Positions 44,724 through 54,364 are shown, counted from the first letter of the stretch. The stretch: 57,395 nt of DNA from Terriglobia bacterium (GCA_003175985.1 PSRJ01000060.1:1-57395), one strand, 5' to 3'. The notes: generated by a model from the sequence alone, not told the origin. Translations and numbers: made by a program.

Positions 44724-45788
44724 TCACAAACGCATAGGTTTCAGATACCCGGTCAGCTCCAGGTAGCCCACACCGTTCGCCGAGCCCCTGTACGTCACGG
44801 CGCCTTCCCAATAAGTCGGAGCGGAAGCGTCTTCGGAGACAAGTTCCTGATCGGGAACTGCCGCCGCGCATTCCAGCACCAGTTTTTGCGCGGGCACCGT
44901 GATGCGCCACCGAAGTGGATAGCGCGCGCCGGTCTTCGGGCTGGTCCAAAACTCCAGCGGCTTCAACTCGAACTCCGCGCGGCTCAAATGAGTCGCCTTG
45001 CCAGTGCGATCCACGAACGTGCCCGCTGAGTAAGGATCGATGCTTCCATCCAAATGCCGGATCTCGAACAGCATCAACTCGGTGTTGTTTTCCAGTTGCA
45101 CGCTAAACCAATCCCAGCCGGCCTGATACTCGGAAAGCTGATTCGTGAACCACTCGTGATCCATCCATGCCGTGCCTGTTACGCCTGCTCCGTTAAGAGT
45201 ACCTTCCACTTCCAGGCGCGGCAGGGAGACATAATAAGAAGCCTGTCCAGCGCCTTCTCCCTTTCGGCTGATCCCGTTCTCCCCGTTAATCACAGGTGGC
45301 TTGCGCGAGGTCAGATGGAGACGAAAGCGGATACCATCGGCTACGGCGGAGAGGTCTTGCGCACCTGTCGCTTTGTCCCACTCGCATTGCCAATTGCCAT
45401 TCCAGATGCGCCCCTCCTCGAAACTGATCCCGGCGATCCCCGGCCCCGCCCGGTTCAGGCGCTTGTAGTAGCGGTACCGTTTTGCGTCAATATCCGTCAG
45501 AGCCAAGTGAGCCAGGTAGAGATCATCGACACGCCAGGTGGAAGGGTTCCCGGCCCGCCCGCGATTCTCGCCTTGCCGAAAAAAGACCAACTCAAAACCG
45601 AAGCGATGGCCGTCCTGGGCATGGAGATTGCCCGTGTAGTACCACCACTCGGTGCGGAATTCGCGATGATCGAAGTGATCGCGCGGGAACTGGTAACCGT
45701 AACCGGGAGCCGCCTGCCGGTACTCCGGCGCAGCCAACAGAGAAACGCCGGCCACGAGGCATAGGAAGACACGCATCAACACAGCCAT
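44724..45788 (-). CDS. Exported AttH/CrtC-like lipocalin-fold protein
   Basis: About 354 residues with a signal peptide ([18 protein letters not shown]). The motifs [29 protein letters not shown] and MDHEW, a tandem-lipocalin pattern, identify the AttH/carotenoid 1,2-hydratase-like family. CrtC relatives hydrate carotenoid double bonds; AttH relatives sit with ABC transporters. The histidine and acidic residues of DHEW are likely catalytic. No carotenoid gene is near, so the substrate is open. The start at 45788 places the signal peptide at the N-terminus; the longer in-frame start at 45884 would run into metX. Confidence 0.8.
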   Translation of the reverse strand: MAVLMRVFLCLVAGVSLLAAPEYRQAAPGYGYQFPRDHFDHREFRTEWWYYTGNLHAQDGHRFGFELVFFRQGENRGRAGNPSTWRVDDLYLAHLALTDIDAKRYRYYKRLNRAGPGIAGISFEEGRIWNGNWQCEWDKATGAQDLSAVADGIRFRLHLTSRKPPVINGENGISRKGEGAGQASYYVSLPRLEVEGTLNGAGVTGTAWMDHEWFTNQLSEYQAGWDWFSVQLENNTELMLFEIRHLDGSIDPYSAGTFVDRTGKATHLSRAEFELKPLEFWTSPKTGARYPLRWRITVPAQKLVLECAAAVPDQELVSEDASAPTYWEGAVTYRGSANGVGYLELTGYLKPMRL

Positions 45789-45841
45789 TATGCCGGAACA
45801 GCCCTCACGGGCCGCTTTGCTATGATGAAACCACTCCCCGA

Positions 45842-46948
45842 ATGATCGTCGAATCCAATATTGTCCGATTCGATTGCATTGCACTGGATAGCGGCGCTAC
45901 GCTCGCCCCCGTAGAGGTCGCCTACGAAAGCTACGGCGAATTGAACGCGCGGAAAACGAATGCGATTCTGGTGTTGCATGCATTTTCCGGGGATGCGCAT
46001 GCCGCCGGAATCAGCCACGAAACGGGGAAACCGGGCTGGTGGGATAACATGATCGGCCCCGGCAAGGCCTTCGATACCAACAAGTATTTCGTGCTGTGCT
46101 CAAACGTGTTGGGCGGCTGCCGCGGCACCACGGGGCCATCCTCGATCAATCCCGTCACGGGCTGCCCTTACGCCATGTCGTTTCCCGTAATTACGATTTC
46201 CGATATGGTGCGGCTGCAAAAAATGCTGATCGATGCGTTAGGCATCCGGAAGTTGCTCACGGTCACGGGAGGTTCGATGGGCGGCATGCAGGCGTTGGAA
46301 TGGGCAGTCGCCTATCCCGATCGCGTGGTCAGCGCTATCCCCATTGCCACCACGACACGGCACAGCGCACAGCAAATCGCGTTCAACGAGGTAGGGCGGC
46401 AGGCGGTGATGGCCGATCCCGATTGGAATGAGGGCAACTACTATAGCAAGAAGCCGCCCGCCCGCGGCCTGGCGGTGGCGCGCATGGTCGGGCACATCAC
46501 TTACATGAGCGACGATTCGATGCGCGAGAAATTCGGGCGCCGCCTGCGCGGCAAAGAGAACTTCGGCTTCGATTTCGACGTCGATTTCGAAGTCGAGAGT
46601 TACCTCCGCTACCGCGGCAGCGAGTTCGTGCACCGCTTCGACGCCAACTCCTACCTGTACATCACCAAGGCCATGGATTATTTCGACCTGGTCAACGGGC
46701 AAGGCACGCTGGCCGCGGCATTCGAAGCCGCTCAGGCGCGATTCCTTGTCATCAGTTTCAGTTCCGATTGGCTTTACCCGAGCTACCAGTCCCAGGAGAT
46801 TGTCCGCGCCCTGCGCGCGCGGAATCGCGACGTGGCCTATGTGGAATTGCAGTCGAACTACGGGCACGATGCGTTCCTGGTGGATGTCGCGGAACAGACA
46901 GACCTCATCCGCGGTTTTCTCGCCAGCACCTACGAGAAGGTGCAATGA
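45842..46948 (+). CDS. metX: Homoserine O-acyltransferase MetX
   Basis: A 368-residue alpha/beta hydrolase that acylates homoserine in methionine synthesis. The nucleophile is S145 in TGGSMGGMQ. The acid lies in SSDWLYPS and the histidine in [34 protein letters not shown] and [11 protein letters not shown] are family hallmarks. Whether it uses acetyl- or succinyl-CoA cannot be told by eye. The ATG at 45842 begins at [10 protein letters not shown], the usual N-terminus; the longer in-frame opening upstream overlaps the divergent gene and is rejected. It overlaps metW by four bases (ATGA). Confidence 0.95.
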   Translation: MIVESNIVRFDCIALDSGATLAPVEVAYESYGELNARKTNAILVLHAFSGDAHAAGISHETGKPGWWDNMIGPGKAFDTNKYFVLCSNVLGGCRGTTGPSSINPVTGCPYAMSFPVITISDMVRLQKMLIDALGIRKLLTVTGGSMGGMQALEWAVAYPDRVVSAIPIATTTRHSAQQIAFNEVGRQAVMADPDWNEGNYYSKKPPARGLAVARMVGHITYMSDDSMREKFGRRLRGKENFGFDFDVDFEVESYLRYRGSEFVHRFDANSYLYITKAMDYFDLVNGQGTLAAAFEAAQARFLVISFSSDWLYPSYQSQEIVRALRARNRDVAYVELQSNYGHDAFLVDVAEQTDLIRGFLASTYEKVQ

Positions 46949-47577
46949 CCGCCCCCGCTCCCAAGCCGCAGCCTTTTGTTCGCGAGCTACTGGGGCGAAG
47001 CGACTACAGAATCATCGGCGAAATCGTGGAGCCCAACACCAAGGTGCTCGACCTGGGCTGCGGCGATGGCGAACTGCTTGCCTGGCTCGCCGCCAACAAG
47101 CGCGTGGATGCGCGCGGAGTCGAAATCTCCGGCGTCAAAGTACAGCGCGCGATCGCGCGGGGAGTCTCGGTCTATCAGGGCGATATCGACGAAGGGCTGG
47201 CGGACTATCCCGATCGCGCGTTTGATTACGTGATTCTGAGCCAAACGCTTCAGGAAACGTTTCATCCTCGCAAGGTGCTGCGGGAGATGTTGCGTGTCGG
47301 CCAGCGCGTGATCGTGGCCTTCCCCAATTATGGCCACTGGCGCATGCGGCTTTCCATGCTGCTTAGCGGAAGGGCCCCCAGAACTAAGTTGTTTCCCTAC
47401 GCCTGGCACGAATCGCCGAATATTCATTTCCTAACACTGCACGATTTCGAGGACCTTGCCGCGCTCGAGGGCCTGAAGGTGGAGCGGCGTTACTTCCTCT
47501 CGGGAGCGCATAAGGTTACCGTGCTTCCGAACCTGCTGGCAGAGGTAGCAGTGTACCTGGTGAGCGCTTCGGCGTAA
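46945..47577 (+). CDS. metW: MetW methionine-biosynthesis protein
   Basis: A 210-residue methyltransferase-fold protein. Motif [55 protein letters not shown] and [16 protein letters not shown] are MetW signatures. It binds to and assists MetX, and MetX and MetW adjacent in one operon is the usual arrangement. The start overlaps the metX stop, showing tight coupling. Three small hairpins follow before the next gene. The start assigned gives the normal family length. Confidence 0.95.
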   Translation: MTAPAPKPQPFVRELLGRSDYRIIGEIVEPNTKVLDLGCGDGELLAWLAANKRVDARGVEISGVKVQRAIARGVSVYQGDIDEGLADYPDRAFDYVILSQTLQETFHPRKVLREMLRVGQRVIVAFPNYGHWRMRLSMLLSGRAPRTKLFPYAWHESPNIHFLTLHDFEDLAALEGLKVERRYFLSGAHKVTVLPNLLAEVAVYLVSASA

Positions 47578-47586
47578 CTCCGGGGA

Positions 47587-47671
47587 CGTGAACGCGCACA
47601 CGTTCACGCACCCGCACTGACACGCGGGGCCCTCAAAGTGCACTTAGGGATGGCAGGCAACCGGACCTGCC
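47587..47671. repeat. Three consecutive hairpins after metW
   Basis: CGTGAACG-CGCACA-CGTTCACG (47587-47608), CCCGC-N8-GCGGG (47611-47628) and GGCAGG-N8-CCTGCC (47652-47671) lie within 85 bases in the 124-bp gap. None has a T-tract. They may stabilise the metXW transcript end or be the leader of the next gene. Confidence 0.45.
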
Positions 47672-47701
47672 CTGAATTCAATACGCTGAAAGCAAATCGT
47701 T

Positions 47702-48199
47702 ATGAGAAAAACGGCAGTCGCACTTTTCTTTTCTTTCGCGGCGTTGGCACTAGCGCAAGACGACGCGATCAAGGCCAAACGTGTCGCATCTGTAACGTGG
47801 GATCTCCAGAACCACAAACTAATTTGGACGGTTGAGAATGGCCTGGCAAAGAATGGGGAATTCGTTCCTTCCTCCAAGGAAAGCTACGAGATTTCACCAA
47901 AGGACGGCGCCATGACCTTTGGGGGTGAGCAGCGCGGATTTACGGCGCAGGAAGCCGTCTGGCTGCAGCGCCTGCTCAATGTGCTTACAATCTACTGCGC
48001 CGAAAGCGTAGTCTGGTGGGACGCCGGTGAAGGTCTGCCATTGAACGAGGACGGGACACCGGCGGCGGTGCCCCAGGACCAGAACCCGGAGGCGCACCCG
48101 GCCGAGAGTCCCGATAACGGACGGCGAAAAGTGGCGGAACCCGAGCCGCAAAAAACGCCTGGCGCGATCCGGCTCGTGGCTCAAAATCGGATTCGCTGA
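47702..48199 (+). CDS. Small secreted protein of unknown function
   Basis: A 165-residue exported protein. A signal peptide ends at about LALAQDD (18). The mature part (RVASVTWDLQNHKLIWTVENG, KESYEISPKDGAMTF) is beta-rich, followed by a helix with EAVWLQRLLNVLTIYCAESVVWW and a proline/glutamate-rich tail. I recognise no family. It lies one base upstream of the 3D-domain gene, so the two products may act together in the envelope. The codon use resembles its neighbours. Confidence 0.65.
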   Translation: MRKTAVALFFSFAALALAQDDAIKAKRVASVTWDLQNHKLIWTVENGLAKNGEFVPSSKESYEISPKDGAMTFGGEQRGFTAQEAVWLQRLLNVLTIYCAESVVWWDAGEGLPLNEDGTPAAVPQDQNPEAHPAESPDNGRRKVAEPEPQKTPGAIRLVAQNRIR

Positions 48200-48200
48200 A

Positions 48201-48563
48201 ATGAGAGCGCTGTTGCTGGGGCTCTTGTTGGCGGGGACCTGGTGTATCCAGGGCCGTTCCCCGGCCCGCCGTACTTACTATGATTTTCTGGCGACGGCGT
48301 TTTCCCGAAACGGCATCACCGCTGACGGCATTCCGTCACAGGTAGGTATCGTGGCCGCCGACCCCGCCGTGCTTCCGCTCGGCACGCGCGTGCGCGTAAG
48401 CGGTGCCGGCATGCATTCCGGTATCTACACCGTGAGAGATACGGGCTCCAAGGTGGATGGGCGGCATATCGATATTTACATGCCCAGCCGGGCCGCAGCC
48501 AAACGCTTCGGCAAAAGGCGCGTGCGCGTTACCGTCTTGAAATGGGGCGATTCGAAGAAGTAA
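48201..48563 (+). CDS. 3D-domain (RlpA-like) protein
   Basis: A 120-residue exported protein with a short N-terminal hydrophobic signal (ALLLGLLLAGTWC; C15 could be lipidated). TAFSRNGITADGIPSQVG, ADPAVLPLGTRVRVSG and VRDTGSKVDGRHIDIYM carry the aspartates of the 3D domain, a double-psi beta barrel found in peptidoglycan lytic transglycosylases such as MltA and RlpA. It probably cleaves or binds peptidoglycan. It starts one base after the preceding stop codon and converges on the DUF2203 gene. Confidence 0.8.
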   Translation: MRALLLGLLLAGTWCIQGRSPARRTYYDFLATAFSRNGITADGIPSQVGIVAADPAVLPLGTRVRVSGAGMHSGIYTVRDTGSKVDGRHIDIYMPSRAAAKRFGKRRVRVTVLKWGDSKK

Positions 48564-48573
48564 ACGGAGACTC

Positions 48574-49014
48574 TTACTGGGTAAAGTCGCCGCGATGATG
48601 GTCGCGAAATTCCTGGTCGATGGCCTTCCGGCCGGCGAACCCTTCGTCGGTTCCGTGCCACCAGTCGATCGACGGCTCCCCGAGTTTCCAGCAGAGGTAA
48701 ACTTCTCGCCCGCGAAACAGCGTGGGAAAGTCGATCAGGCCTGCATCCAAATCCTTCACCACGCAGCCATATTCCTGGACCCGATCGACGATCTTCTGTA
48801 CATCCTTGGCGGCCCTTTCCCGGAGACTGCGGGCCTTCTTTACCTGGTTGCGATCGATGAGCACGCCGCCCATCAACAGGATTCGCTGCGTGAACGCTTC
48901 CAGAATACTCTCGGCTTCATCGTGGCAGGACTTGGCCTCGAGCGCATTTCGCAGCAGAGAATCTACACTGGGAATCAGGCTTTGGGCTTCGGGAAGAGTG
49001 AAACGCTTCGGCAT
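48574..49014 (-). CDS. DUF2203-family protein
   Basis: A 146-residue cytosolic protein. Two long helices (FTLPEAQSLIPSVDSLL; NQVKKARSLRERAAKDVQKIVDRVQEYGC) precede the conserved segment VKDLDAGLIDFPTLFRGREVYLCWKLGE and the sequence IDWWHGTDEGFAGR. These are characteristic of DUF2203, a widespread bacterial family of unknown function. It stands alone, ten bases from the 3D-domain gene and 50 from ispG. No catalytic role is known. Confidence 0.85.
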   Translation of the reverse strand: MPKRFTLPEAQSLIPSVDSLLRNALEAKSCHDEAESILEAFTQRILLMGGVLIDRNQVKKARSLRERAAKDVQKIVDRVQEYGCVVKDLDAGLIDFPTLFRGREVYLCWKLGEPSIDWWHGTDEGFAGRKAIDQEFRDHHRGDFTQ

Positions 49015-49064
49015 CTGCCTAGAGCACCCGCTGGCGTCGCCATGATTATACCAGCCACCCTCGC

Positions 49065-50282
49065 TCAGGCGGCGTAGTGCGAACTCACGTAATCGTTCAG
49101 AATTTGAATGAATTCGGCGACGATGTGGTTCCCTTTTAAGGTGGTCATCAGCCGCCCATCCACATACACCGGCGCTTTCGGTTCTTCAAAAGTTCCCGGC
49201 AGCGAGATCCCGATATTCGAATGCTTCGACTCTCCGGGTCCGTTGACCACGCAGCCCATCACCGCGACCTTCATCGTTTCCACACCGGGGTGCAGCGGTT
49301 TCCACCTGGGCATCTGATCGCGCAAGTAGGTCTGAATTTTGTCCGCCATTTCCTGGAAGAAGGTGCTGGTCGTGCGTCCGCATCCGGGGCACGCCGTCAC
49401 CTGCGGTGTGAAGCTGCGGATACCGAGTGATTGCAGAATCTGCTGCGAGACAATCACTTCCTCGGTGCGATCACCGTTCGGGGCCGGAGTGAGCGAGGTG
49501 CGGATGGTATCCCCGATGCCTTCCTGGAGCAGCGGCGCCAGGGCCGCCGTTGTGGCCACGATACCTTTGCTTCCCAGGCCGGCTTCCGTCAACCCGAGGT
49601 GCAGCGCGTAATCGCAAGCCGAAGCCAGGGCGCGGTAGACGTCGATCAGGTCCTGCACGCCGCTCACCTTGGCGCTCAGAATGATTCTGTCGCGGCCGAG
49701 ACCGTAACTCTCCGCCGCCTGCGCCGAATTGACTGCGCTCGCCACAATGGCATCCAGCGTTACTTCGCGCGCGTCCTTGGGCTCGGGCAGCTTCGAGTTT
49801 TCGTCCATCATCCGCGTGAGCAGCGCCTGGTCCAGCGAGCCCCAGTTCACGCCGATCCGGACCGGCTTGCCGTTCTCGATCGCAACCTCGATCATCGTCC
49901 GGAAATTGTCGTCCGTCTTGCGGCCGATATTCACATTTCCCGGATTGATGCGGTACTTAGCAAGGGCCCGCGCGCATTCCGGATACTTCTTCAGGAGGAT
50001 ATGCCCGTTATAGTGAAAGTCGCCGATGATAGGAACCCGCACTCCGAATCGATCCAGTGTTTCGACGATCTTCGGAACCGCCTGCGCCGCCTGCTCGGTA
50101 TTCACCGTGACGCGCACCAGTTCGGAGCCGGCACGCGCCAGCGCCATCGACTGGTTGACGGTGGCCGCCACGTCAGCCGTATCGGTGTTGGTCATCGATT
50201 GCACGACAATTGGATGATTGCCGCCCACCTTGACCCCTCCGACTTCTACCGCCACCGCCTGACGCCGCGGTCTTACAGCCAT
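49065..50282 (-). CDS. ispG: 4-hydroxy-3-methylbut-2-enyl diphosphate synthase
   Basis: A 405-residue [4Fe-4S] enzyme of the MEP isoprenoid pathway, converting MEcPP to HMBPP. The N-terminal TIM barrel has [29 protein letters not shown] and [10 protein letters not shown]. The C-terminal domain carries the cluster cysteines in ACPGCGRT and [16 protein letters not shown] precedes the ATG at 50282. It contributes precursors for quinones and polyprenyl phosphates, the latter needed by the ArnT-like enzyme. The size is typical. Confidence 0.97.
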   Translation of the reverse strand: MAVRPRRQAVAVEVGGVKVGGNHPIVVQSMTNTDTADVAATVNQSMALARAGSELVRVTVNTEQAAQAVPKIVETLDRFGVRVPIIGDFHYNGHILLKKYPECARALAKYRINPGNVNIGRKTDDNFRTMIEVAIENGKPVRIGVNWGSLDQALLTRMMDENSKLPEPKDAREVTLDAIVASAVNSAQAAESYGLGRDRIILSAKVSGVQDLIDVYRALASACDYALHLGLTEAGLGSKGIVATTAALAPLLQEGIGDTIRTSLTPAPNGDRTEEVIVSQQILQSLGIRSFTPQVTACPGCGRTTSTFFQEMADKIQTYLRDQMPRWKPLHPGVETMKVAVMGCVVNGPGESKHSNIGISLPGTFEEPKAPVYVDGRLMTTLKGNHIVAEFIQILNDYVSSHYAA

Positions 50283-50374
50283 GCATCCCCTCCTGCTGGA
50301 AATTCAAATTTTACCATTCGGGTTGAGAAGTCCCTTTGTGGCGCCGGCGCGGGATGCCGGGCGCGGGCAGTTCG

Positions 50375-51736
50375 TTACCGCCCTTGCGGCGTGACCTTAT
50401 CGAACAGTTCCCGCCAGGAGGAATCGAGCGCGGTCCAGCGGTCGCGCTCCCCTTGCTCGGTCTCGGGCACATACAACGAACCATGGCCGGACTCGCACAG
50501 GAACTCGGTGGTCACCGGTTCTAAGACACTCGACCAGGAACCGATCGTCACCGGCATTGCTAAACGTTCGAGACACTCGGGACAGCGATGCCGCTGGTCG
50601 GCGAAACTCCACCAGACGCAGAAGCAGCAAGAGGCCAGGAAGAAAAGCGTCGCGATCACCCCCGACAGGCCGGTTTCGATCCACACGAGGAAGGGTGCGG
50701 CGGTGAGGAGCGCCGTTTTGGAGAGCAGGAATCGCCAGTAGCGCCAGCCCTGCCGCCGCAGCAGCGATTGCTGCCGGGCAATCAGAAAACTCCCCACCGC
50801 GAAGGCAAATGCCAGACCGAAAAGATATCCGACCCATTGCCGCGCCGGCAGAGCCGGGGACCACAACTCCGGCGCCCGCGGAACTCTTGGGTACACCGGT
50901 TTCGTCACGCGAAACAATTCAGCGCGCAGCGCGTCCCACGTGGCACCCGGTTTGAGGCGGCCAATCGCCCCGATCAGCGCGGGCGCCCGCGGGTCCGGCT
51001 CGGGCTCGAGTTCGAGAGGAGTCCACACACCGATCCGCGGTGAAATGGCCCAGAACGAGTCCGGAAGGATCCCGATCACCCGGTACTCGGCGCCTTCCAC
51101 CCGAATCCGCCGTCCTAGCTCTTGCGGATCCGCTCCAAAACGTGTACGCCACAAGTAGTCGGTGATCACAGCCGCATCGCGCTCCCCAGGCCGGAACAGG
51201 CGGCCATAGGCAGGTTTGGCGCCAAGCACGTCAAAAAAATTAGTGCTGACGCGCGCGTGGTCTACGTAGGGGCGATGCCAATAGCCCGCTAGGTCCGCAA
51301 GCAGCTTCGATTGCTCCCGCCATAGTGGAATCAGGCGCGGCGGCACCCCCGAGGGCTGGCCGGCGGCGCCGGTATAGCGCAGCGCCACCAAGCGGTCCGG
51401 TTCCGCGATGGGGAACGCATGGAACAGCGATCGCGTCCGCGCGAAGCCATGGCTCAGCGCGCCGATGAGCAGCAGAAAGATGGCTGCGGCCACCAGCAGG
51501 AACCGGGGCGAGCGGAACAGATGCCGCCACTGTTCCCGGCTTTTCCATGCCCATAGCGAATCGGCCGCGCACGCCCAGCCGCAGGCCATCAGATCTTTCC
51601 GGCTCAGTTCCCCGCGCTCGAACAGTACCCAGGCGTTCCCGAAAATCGAAAGCCACTTCGCCCGCCACTGAGCCCGAGGTCCCGCCGGGACAATCCAGCC
51701 TGCTGCCCCGATCAGCCACCTGTATGCCTTGGACAT
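50375..51736 (-). CDS. Single-unit MacB-type permease with zinc-ribbon-like C-terminus
   Basis: A 453-residue membrane protein. An N-terminal helical region (1-70) leads to a membrane helix (about 77-97) and a MacB periplasmic core domain (about 100-300: FFDVLGAKPAYGRLFRPGE, VITDYLWRTRFG, YRVIGILPDSF). Two or three further membrane segments lie at 305-385. The C-terminal tail has CPEC and CESGH, spaced as a zinc ribbon. Acidobacterial orphan permeases normally have two such units and no ATPase; here one unit is present and the FtsX segment is shortened. There is no adjacent ABC ATPase. Role unknown. Confidence 0.72.
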   Translation of the reverse strand: MSKAYRWLIGAAGWIVPAGPRAQWRAKWLSIFGNAWVLFERGELSRKDLMACGWACAADSLWAWKSREQWRHLFRSPRFLLVAAAIFLLLIGALSHGFARTRSLFHAFPIAEPDRLVALRYTGAAGQPSGVPPRLIPLWREQSKLLADLAGYWHRPYVDHARVSTNFFDVLGAKPAYGRLFRPGERDAAVITDYLWRTRFGADPQELGRRIRVEGAEYRVIGILPDSFWAISPRIGVWTPLELEPEPDPRAPALIGAIGRLKPGATWDALRAELFRVTKPVYPRVPRAPELWSPALPARQWVGYLFGLAFAFAVGSFLIARQQSLLRRQGWRYWRFLLSKTALLTAAPFLVWIETGLSGVIATLFFLASCCFCVWWSFADQRHRCPECLERLAMPVTIGSWSSVLEPVTTEFLCESGHGSLYVPETEQGERDRWTALDSSWRELFDKVTPQGR

Positions 51737-51783
51737 GCGGACCTTCTATGTACCAGCTTAGTACGCGCGACGCCCCACGGCTC

Positions 51784-52680
51784 TCAACCCATAGCGATCG
51801 AATTCGACAGCCGCAGAAGGTTTTCCCCCAGGATCGACCGGGCATCGCTGCCGCTCACTCCCAACTCTCCGAGTGCGTGCGTTTGCTGCTCGAAAATCTG
51901 ATAATTCCAGCCTCTGGGGAAAAACGAAGAATCGGTGCCAAACAACAGGCGTGAGGGTCCGGCCACTTCCAGGGCGCGCCGGAAGACCGTCGTCAGCTCC
52001 AGACCTTCGTAGCGCACCCAACTGTTCGAACTCGACGTGTCCAGGTATACGTTGGGGCAAAGGTCCATCAGCATGAGCGCCTCGCGGAAGTGGCCGGCCC
52101 CAAAGTGCGGCACCACGAAATTCAGCTCCGGATAGCGAAGGGCGATAGCGTGCAGGTCCAGTGGATTCGAAAACCGCATATCGAAGCGCGAGGGCAAGCC
52201 CAGCTTCTTGCGCACGCCGACCGTCAGCACGCCGCAATGCACGAACACCAGCCGTTGATGGGCGGCGGCATACTGCAGCAGCGGCTCGACGCGCGAATCG
52301 TGCATCGAGTAGCCATGCATGGCGGGGAAAAAGCAGAGGCAATGTATGCCATCCAGCGCCGCCGCCTTTTCCGCCAGTGGATTGACCATGGCATAGGCCA
52401 GAAACCGCCCCGGACACGCAGCGGCCGCCGCCGTTACCGAAGCCTCGTCACCCGGCACGCTGGCGATCAACGCTGCTTTTGCGATGCCTTCCACCGCAAG
52501 CTCCTCGGCCCAGCGCCGCGCCAGGTCCCCCGGATCCGGGGGTGGCAATTCCCAACCCAGCGTGTCCGCCAGGCCTTCCGCGCTCTTGTTCGCCTGTGTG
52601 CCGAGCGATTCGAAGAACCGCCTCGAAAAGAAGTGAACGTGCGCGTCGGCGACGGCGCACTCACCCCATGGGGTTTGCAT
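51784..52680 (-). CDS. TIM-barrel amidohydrolase (amidohydrolase-2 family)
   Basis: A 298-residue metal-dependent hydrolase of the ACMSD-like amidohydrolase-2 family. The first-strand motif is DAHVHFF (13-19). Further metal or catalytic ligands are in LVFVHCGV, VVPHFGAGH and FGTDSSFF. Such enzymes decarboxylate or hydrolyse small carboxylic substrates in the cytosol. Its start overlaps the end of the response-regulator gene by 20 bases, so it is the third gene of a kinase-regulator-hydrolase unit. The pairing suggests the substrate or product may be linked to the signal. Confidence 0.83.
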   Translation of the reverse strand: MQTPWGECAVADAHVHFFSRRFFESLGTQANKSAEGLADTLGWELPPPDPGDLARRWAEELAVEGIAKAALIASVPGDEASVTAAAAACPGRFLAYAMVNPLAEKAAALDGIHCLCFFPAMHGYSMHDSRVEPLLQYAAAHQRLVFVHCGVLTVGVRKKLGLPSRFDMRFSNPLDLHAIALRYPELNFVVPHFGAGHFREALMLMDLCPNVYLDTSSSNSWVRYEGLELTTVFRRALEVAGPSRLLFGTDSSFFPRGWNYQIFEQQTHALGELGVSGSDARSILGENLLRLSNSIAMG

Positions 52681-53347
52681 CCGGTTTGTTCCAGCTCGTC
52701 AGCCCGGCCGCCAATGCCAGTTGCGTCAGGCCCGCGACATTGTTCACTCCGAGCTTCTTCATCATAGTCTTGCGGTAACTGCGCACAGTCTGCAAACCCA
52801 GGTCGAGCAGCGCGGCAATATCCTTGCTCGTCTTACCTTCGGCCACCAGCCGCAGAACCTGCAATTCGCGCGGCGAGAGCATTTCCAGCGGGCTGCGGTC
52901 GCGCGTCTCCAGATCGCCGCGCTGGATTCGCGACAGCAGCCGGTCGGAGACCTGCGAGCTGAGGTACGAACCCCCGCGCGCCACTGTCCGCAGAGCATCC
53001 AGTAACTCCGTGGAGGATGCCTTCTTCAACACGAACGCGCGCGCCCCGGAGCGAATCGCACTCACCACGGAATTCTCGTCGTCATACATCGAGAGGATGA
53101 TGACTTTGACCGCCGGACAATGCCGCAGAAGCTCGGTAGTGGCTTCAATCCCGTTCATTCCCGGCAGGCCGATATCCATCAGCACGATGTCGGGTTGCGA
53201 GGTCCGGCATAATTGCACGGCATCGGCGCCGTTTTCCACCTCGCCGACGACCCGGAACTCCGAGCCGCGCTCCAGGATCGTCTTCACCCCGTCCCGGACC
53301 AGCTTGTGATCGTCTACCAGGACCACGTCGAATGGCATAAGTGTCAC
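52661..53347 (-). CDS. NarL/FixJ-type response regulator
   Basis: A 228-residue regulator. The receiver has VVLVDDHKLVRDG, phospho-acceptor D58 in VLMDIGLPG, and lysine in FVLKKASS. The LuxR-type HTH (about 150-215) has LSPRELQVLRLVAEGKTSKDIA and TVRSYRKTMMKKLGV. It is phosphorylated by the kinase encoded upstream and binds DNA as a dimer. The GTG start overlaps the kinase stop by four bases (GTGA); an ATG lies nine bases later. Its 3' end runs 20 bases into the amidohydrolase gene. Confidence 0.95.
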   Translation of the reverse strand: MTLMPFDVVLVDDHKLVRDGVKTILERGSEFRVVGEVENGADAVQLCRTSQPDIVLMDIGLPGMNGIEATTELLRHCPAVKVIILSMYDDENSVVSAIRSGARAFVLKKASSTELLDALRTVARGGSYLSSQVSDRLLSRIQRGDLETRDRSPLEMLSPRELQVLRLVAEGKTSKDIAALLDLGLQTVRSYRKTMMKKLGVNNVAGLTQLALAAGLTSWNKPDANPMG

Positions 53348-54321
53348 GCCGCTCCCGGGAAGCCGGCCCGCACCACCGTACCGGCGTCGCGCTCACTGGT
53401 AATCGCCAGCTCCAGGCCAGCCTGCGCGGCGTAGTGTTCCATGCTCAACAAGCCGAGACCCCGTCGCGCCCCCAGCGTGTCTCCGGGATCGAATCCCCGT
53501 CCGTTGTCTTTTACCTCCAGAAGAGGGCCGCTACGTGTGGACTTTACCGCGATTTCGATTGCGGAGCAACTGGCATGTTCCACGGCATTCTGCACGGCTT
53601 CCTGCGCGATCTGATACAGGGCGGCGGCAACTTTGGGATCGATCTTCAGAGAAGGATCGGCATTGATCCGCAGCGCTCCGCCGAACCGTTCCCGCATGCG
53701 GGCGGTGAGCCGGTCCAGGGCAGGCCGCAGCCCTGCGCGCTCCACCGTCGAAGGGTTCAGCTCGTAGCTGTACTCGCGCACTTCTTCCATCATCGTCTCC
53801 AGCATTTTCTGGATTCCGGCGATGCGCTCGCAAGCTTCCGGTGACAGCCCTTCGAGATCCATGCGCACCAGGTCCAATTGCAGTCCCAACGCTGTGAGGT
53901 TTTGCCCGACGGAATCGTGCAGGAACTTGGAGGCCATTTTGCGGTCGAATTCCTGGGCTTTGAGCGCCGAGAGTACCGTCTGCCTTAGTTCCTGCTCAGC
54001 GGTGCTCCACGGCGTAATCTCCCGTGCAATGCCGCCCACGTAGCCGATCTCGCCCTCGTGCCGGATCGGGAACAGGGTGATGTACCACGTGGAATTCCCG
54101 TGGCGTTCGCGCAGCAGCACGGTTTCACCGGCAAATGCCCGCCCGAACCGCGCGGTCCACAGCTTCGATGCCGGCTGGCCTTTCAGTTCTTCGGCGCTCT
54201 TACCGAAAATCGGAGACGGGTCGCCATAGACCTCGTGCATCACTCCTTCCGGGCCTGCGATCCAAAAACAGGCCGGGCACTGCTCCAAGAAGGCCTTTGG
54301 CAGCCATTCGGCATCAGGCAT
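53344..54321 (-). CDS. Cytosolic PAS sensor histidine kinase (HisKA_3 type)
   Basis: A 325-residue soluble kinase. A PAS domain (about 10-105) with a PAC end (GYVGGIAREI) precedes the HisKA_3 dimerisation domain, phospho-acceptor H135 in FLHDSVGQN. The HATPase domain is at about 230-322, with EAVQNAVEH, VKDNGRGFDPG and RGLGLLSM. The conserved cysteine in the PAS (QCPACFW) could bind a cofactor or sense redox, but no cofactor motif is proven. Its cognate regulator overlaps its stop codon. It diverges from the quinone-oxidoreductase gene. Confidence 0.93.
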   Translation of the reverse strand: MPDAEWLPKAFLEQCPACFWIAGPEGVMHEVYGDPSPIFGKSAEELKGQPASKLWTARFGRAFAGETVLLRERHGNSTWYITLFPIRHEGEIGYVGGIAREITPWSTAEQELRQTVLSALKAQEFDRKMASKFLHDSVGQNLTALGLQLDLVRMDLEGLSPEACERIAGIQKMLETMMEEVREYSYELNPSTVERAGLRPALDRLTARMRERFGGALRINADPSLKIDPKVAAALYQIAQEAVQNAVEHASCSAIEIAVKSTRSGPLLEVKDNGRGFDPGDTLGARRGLGLLSMEHYAAQAGLELAITSERDAGTVVRAGFPGAA

Positions 54322-54364
54322 TTGTGAATCTCGATTCTAGCGGATTTCAATCGAACGGAAAGCG

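Noticed and set aside
45789..45841. Possible SAM riboswitch before metX
   Set aside because: Only 53 bases separate the divergent genes, too short for any SAM riboswitch class with expression platform, and no conserved core was seen.
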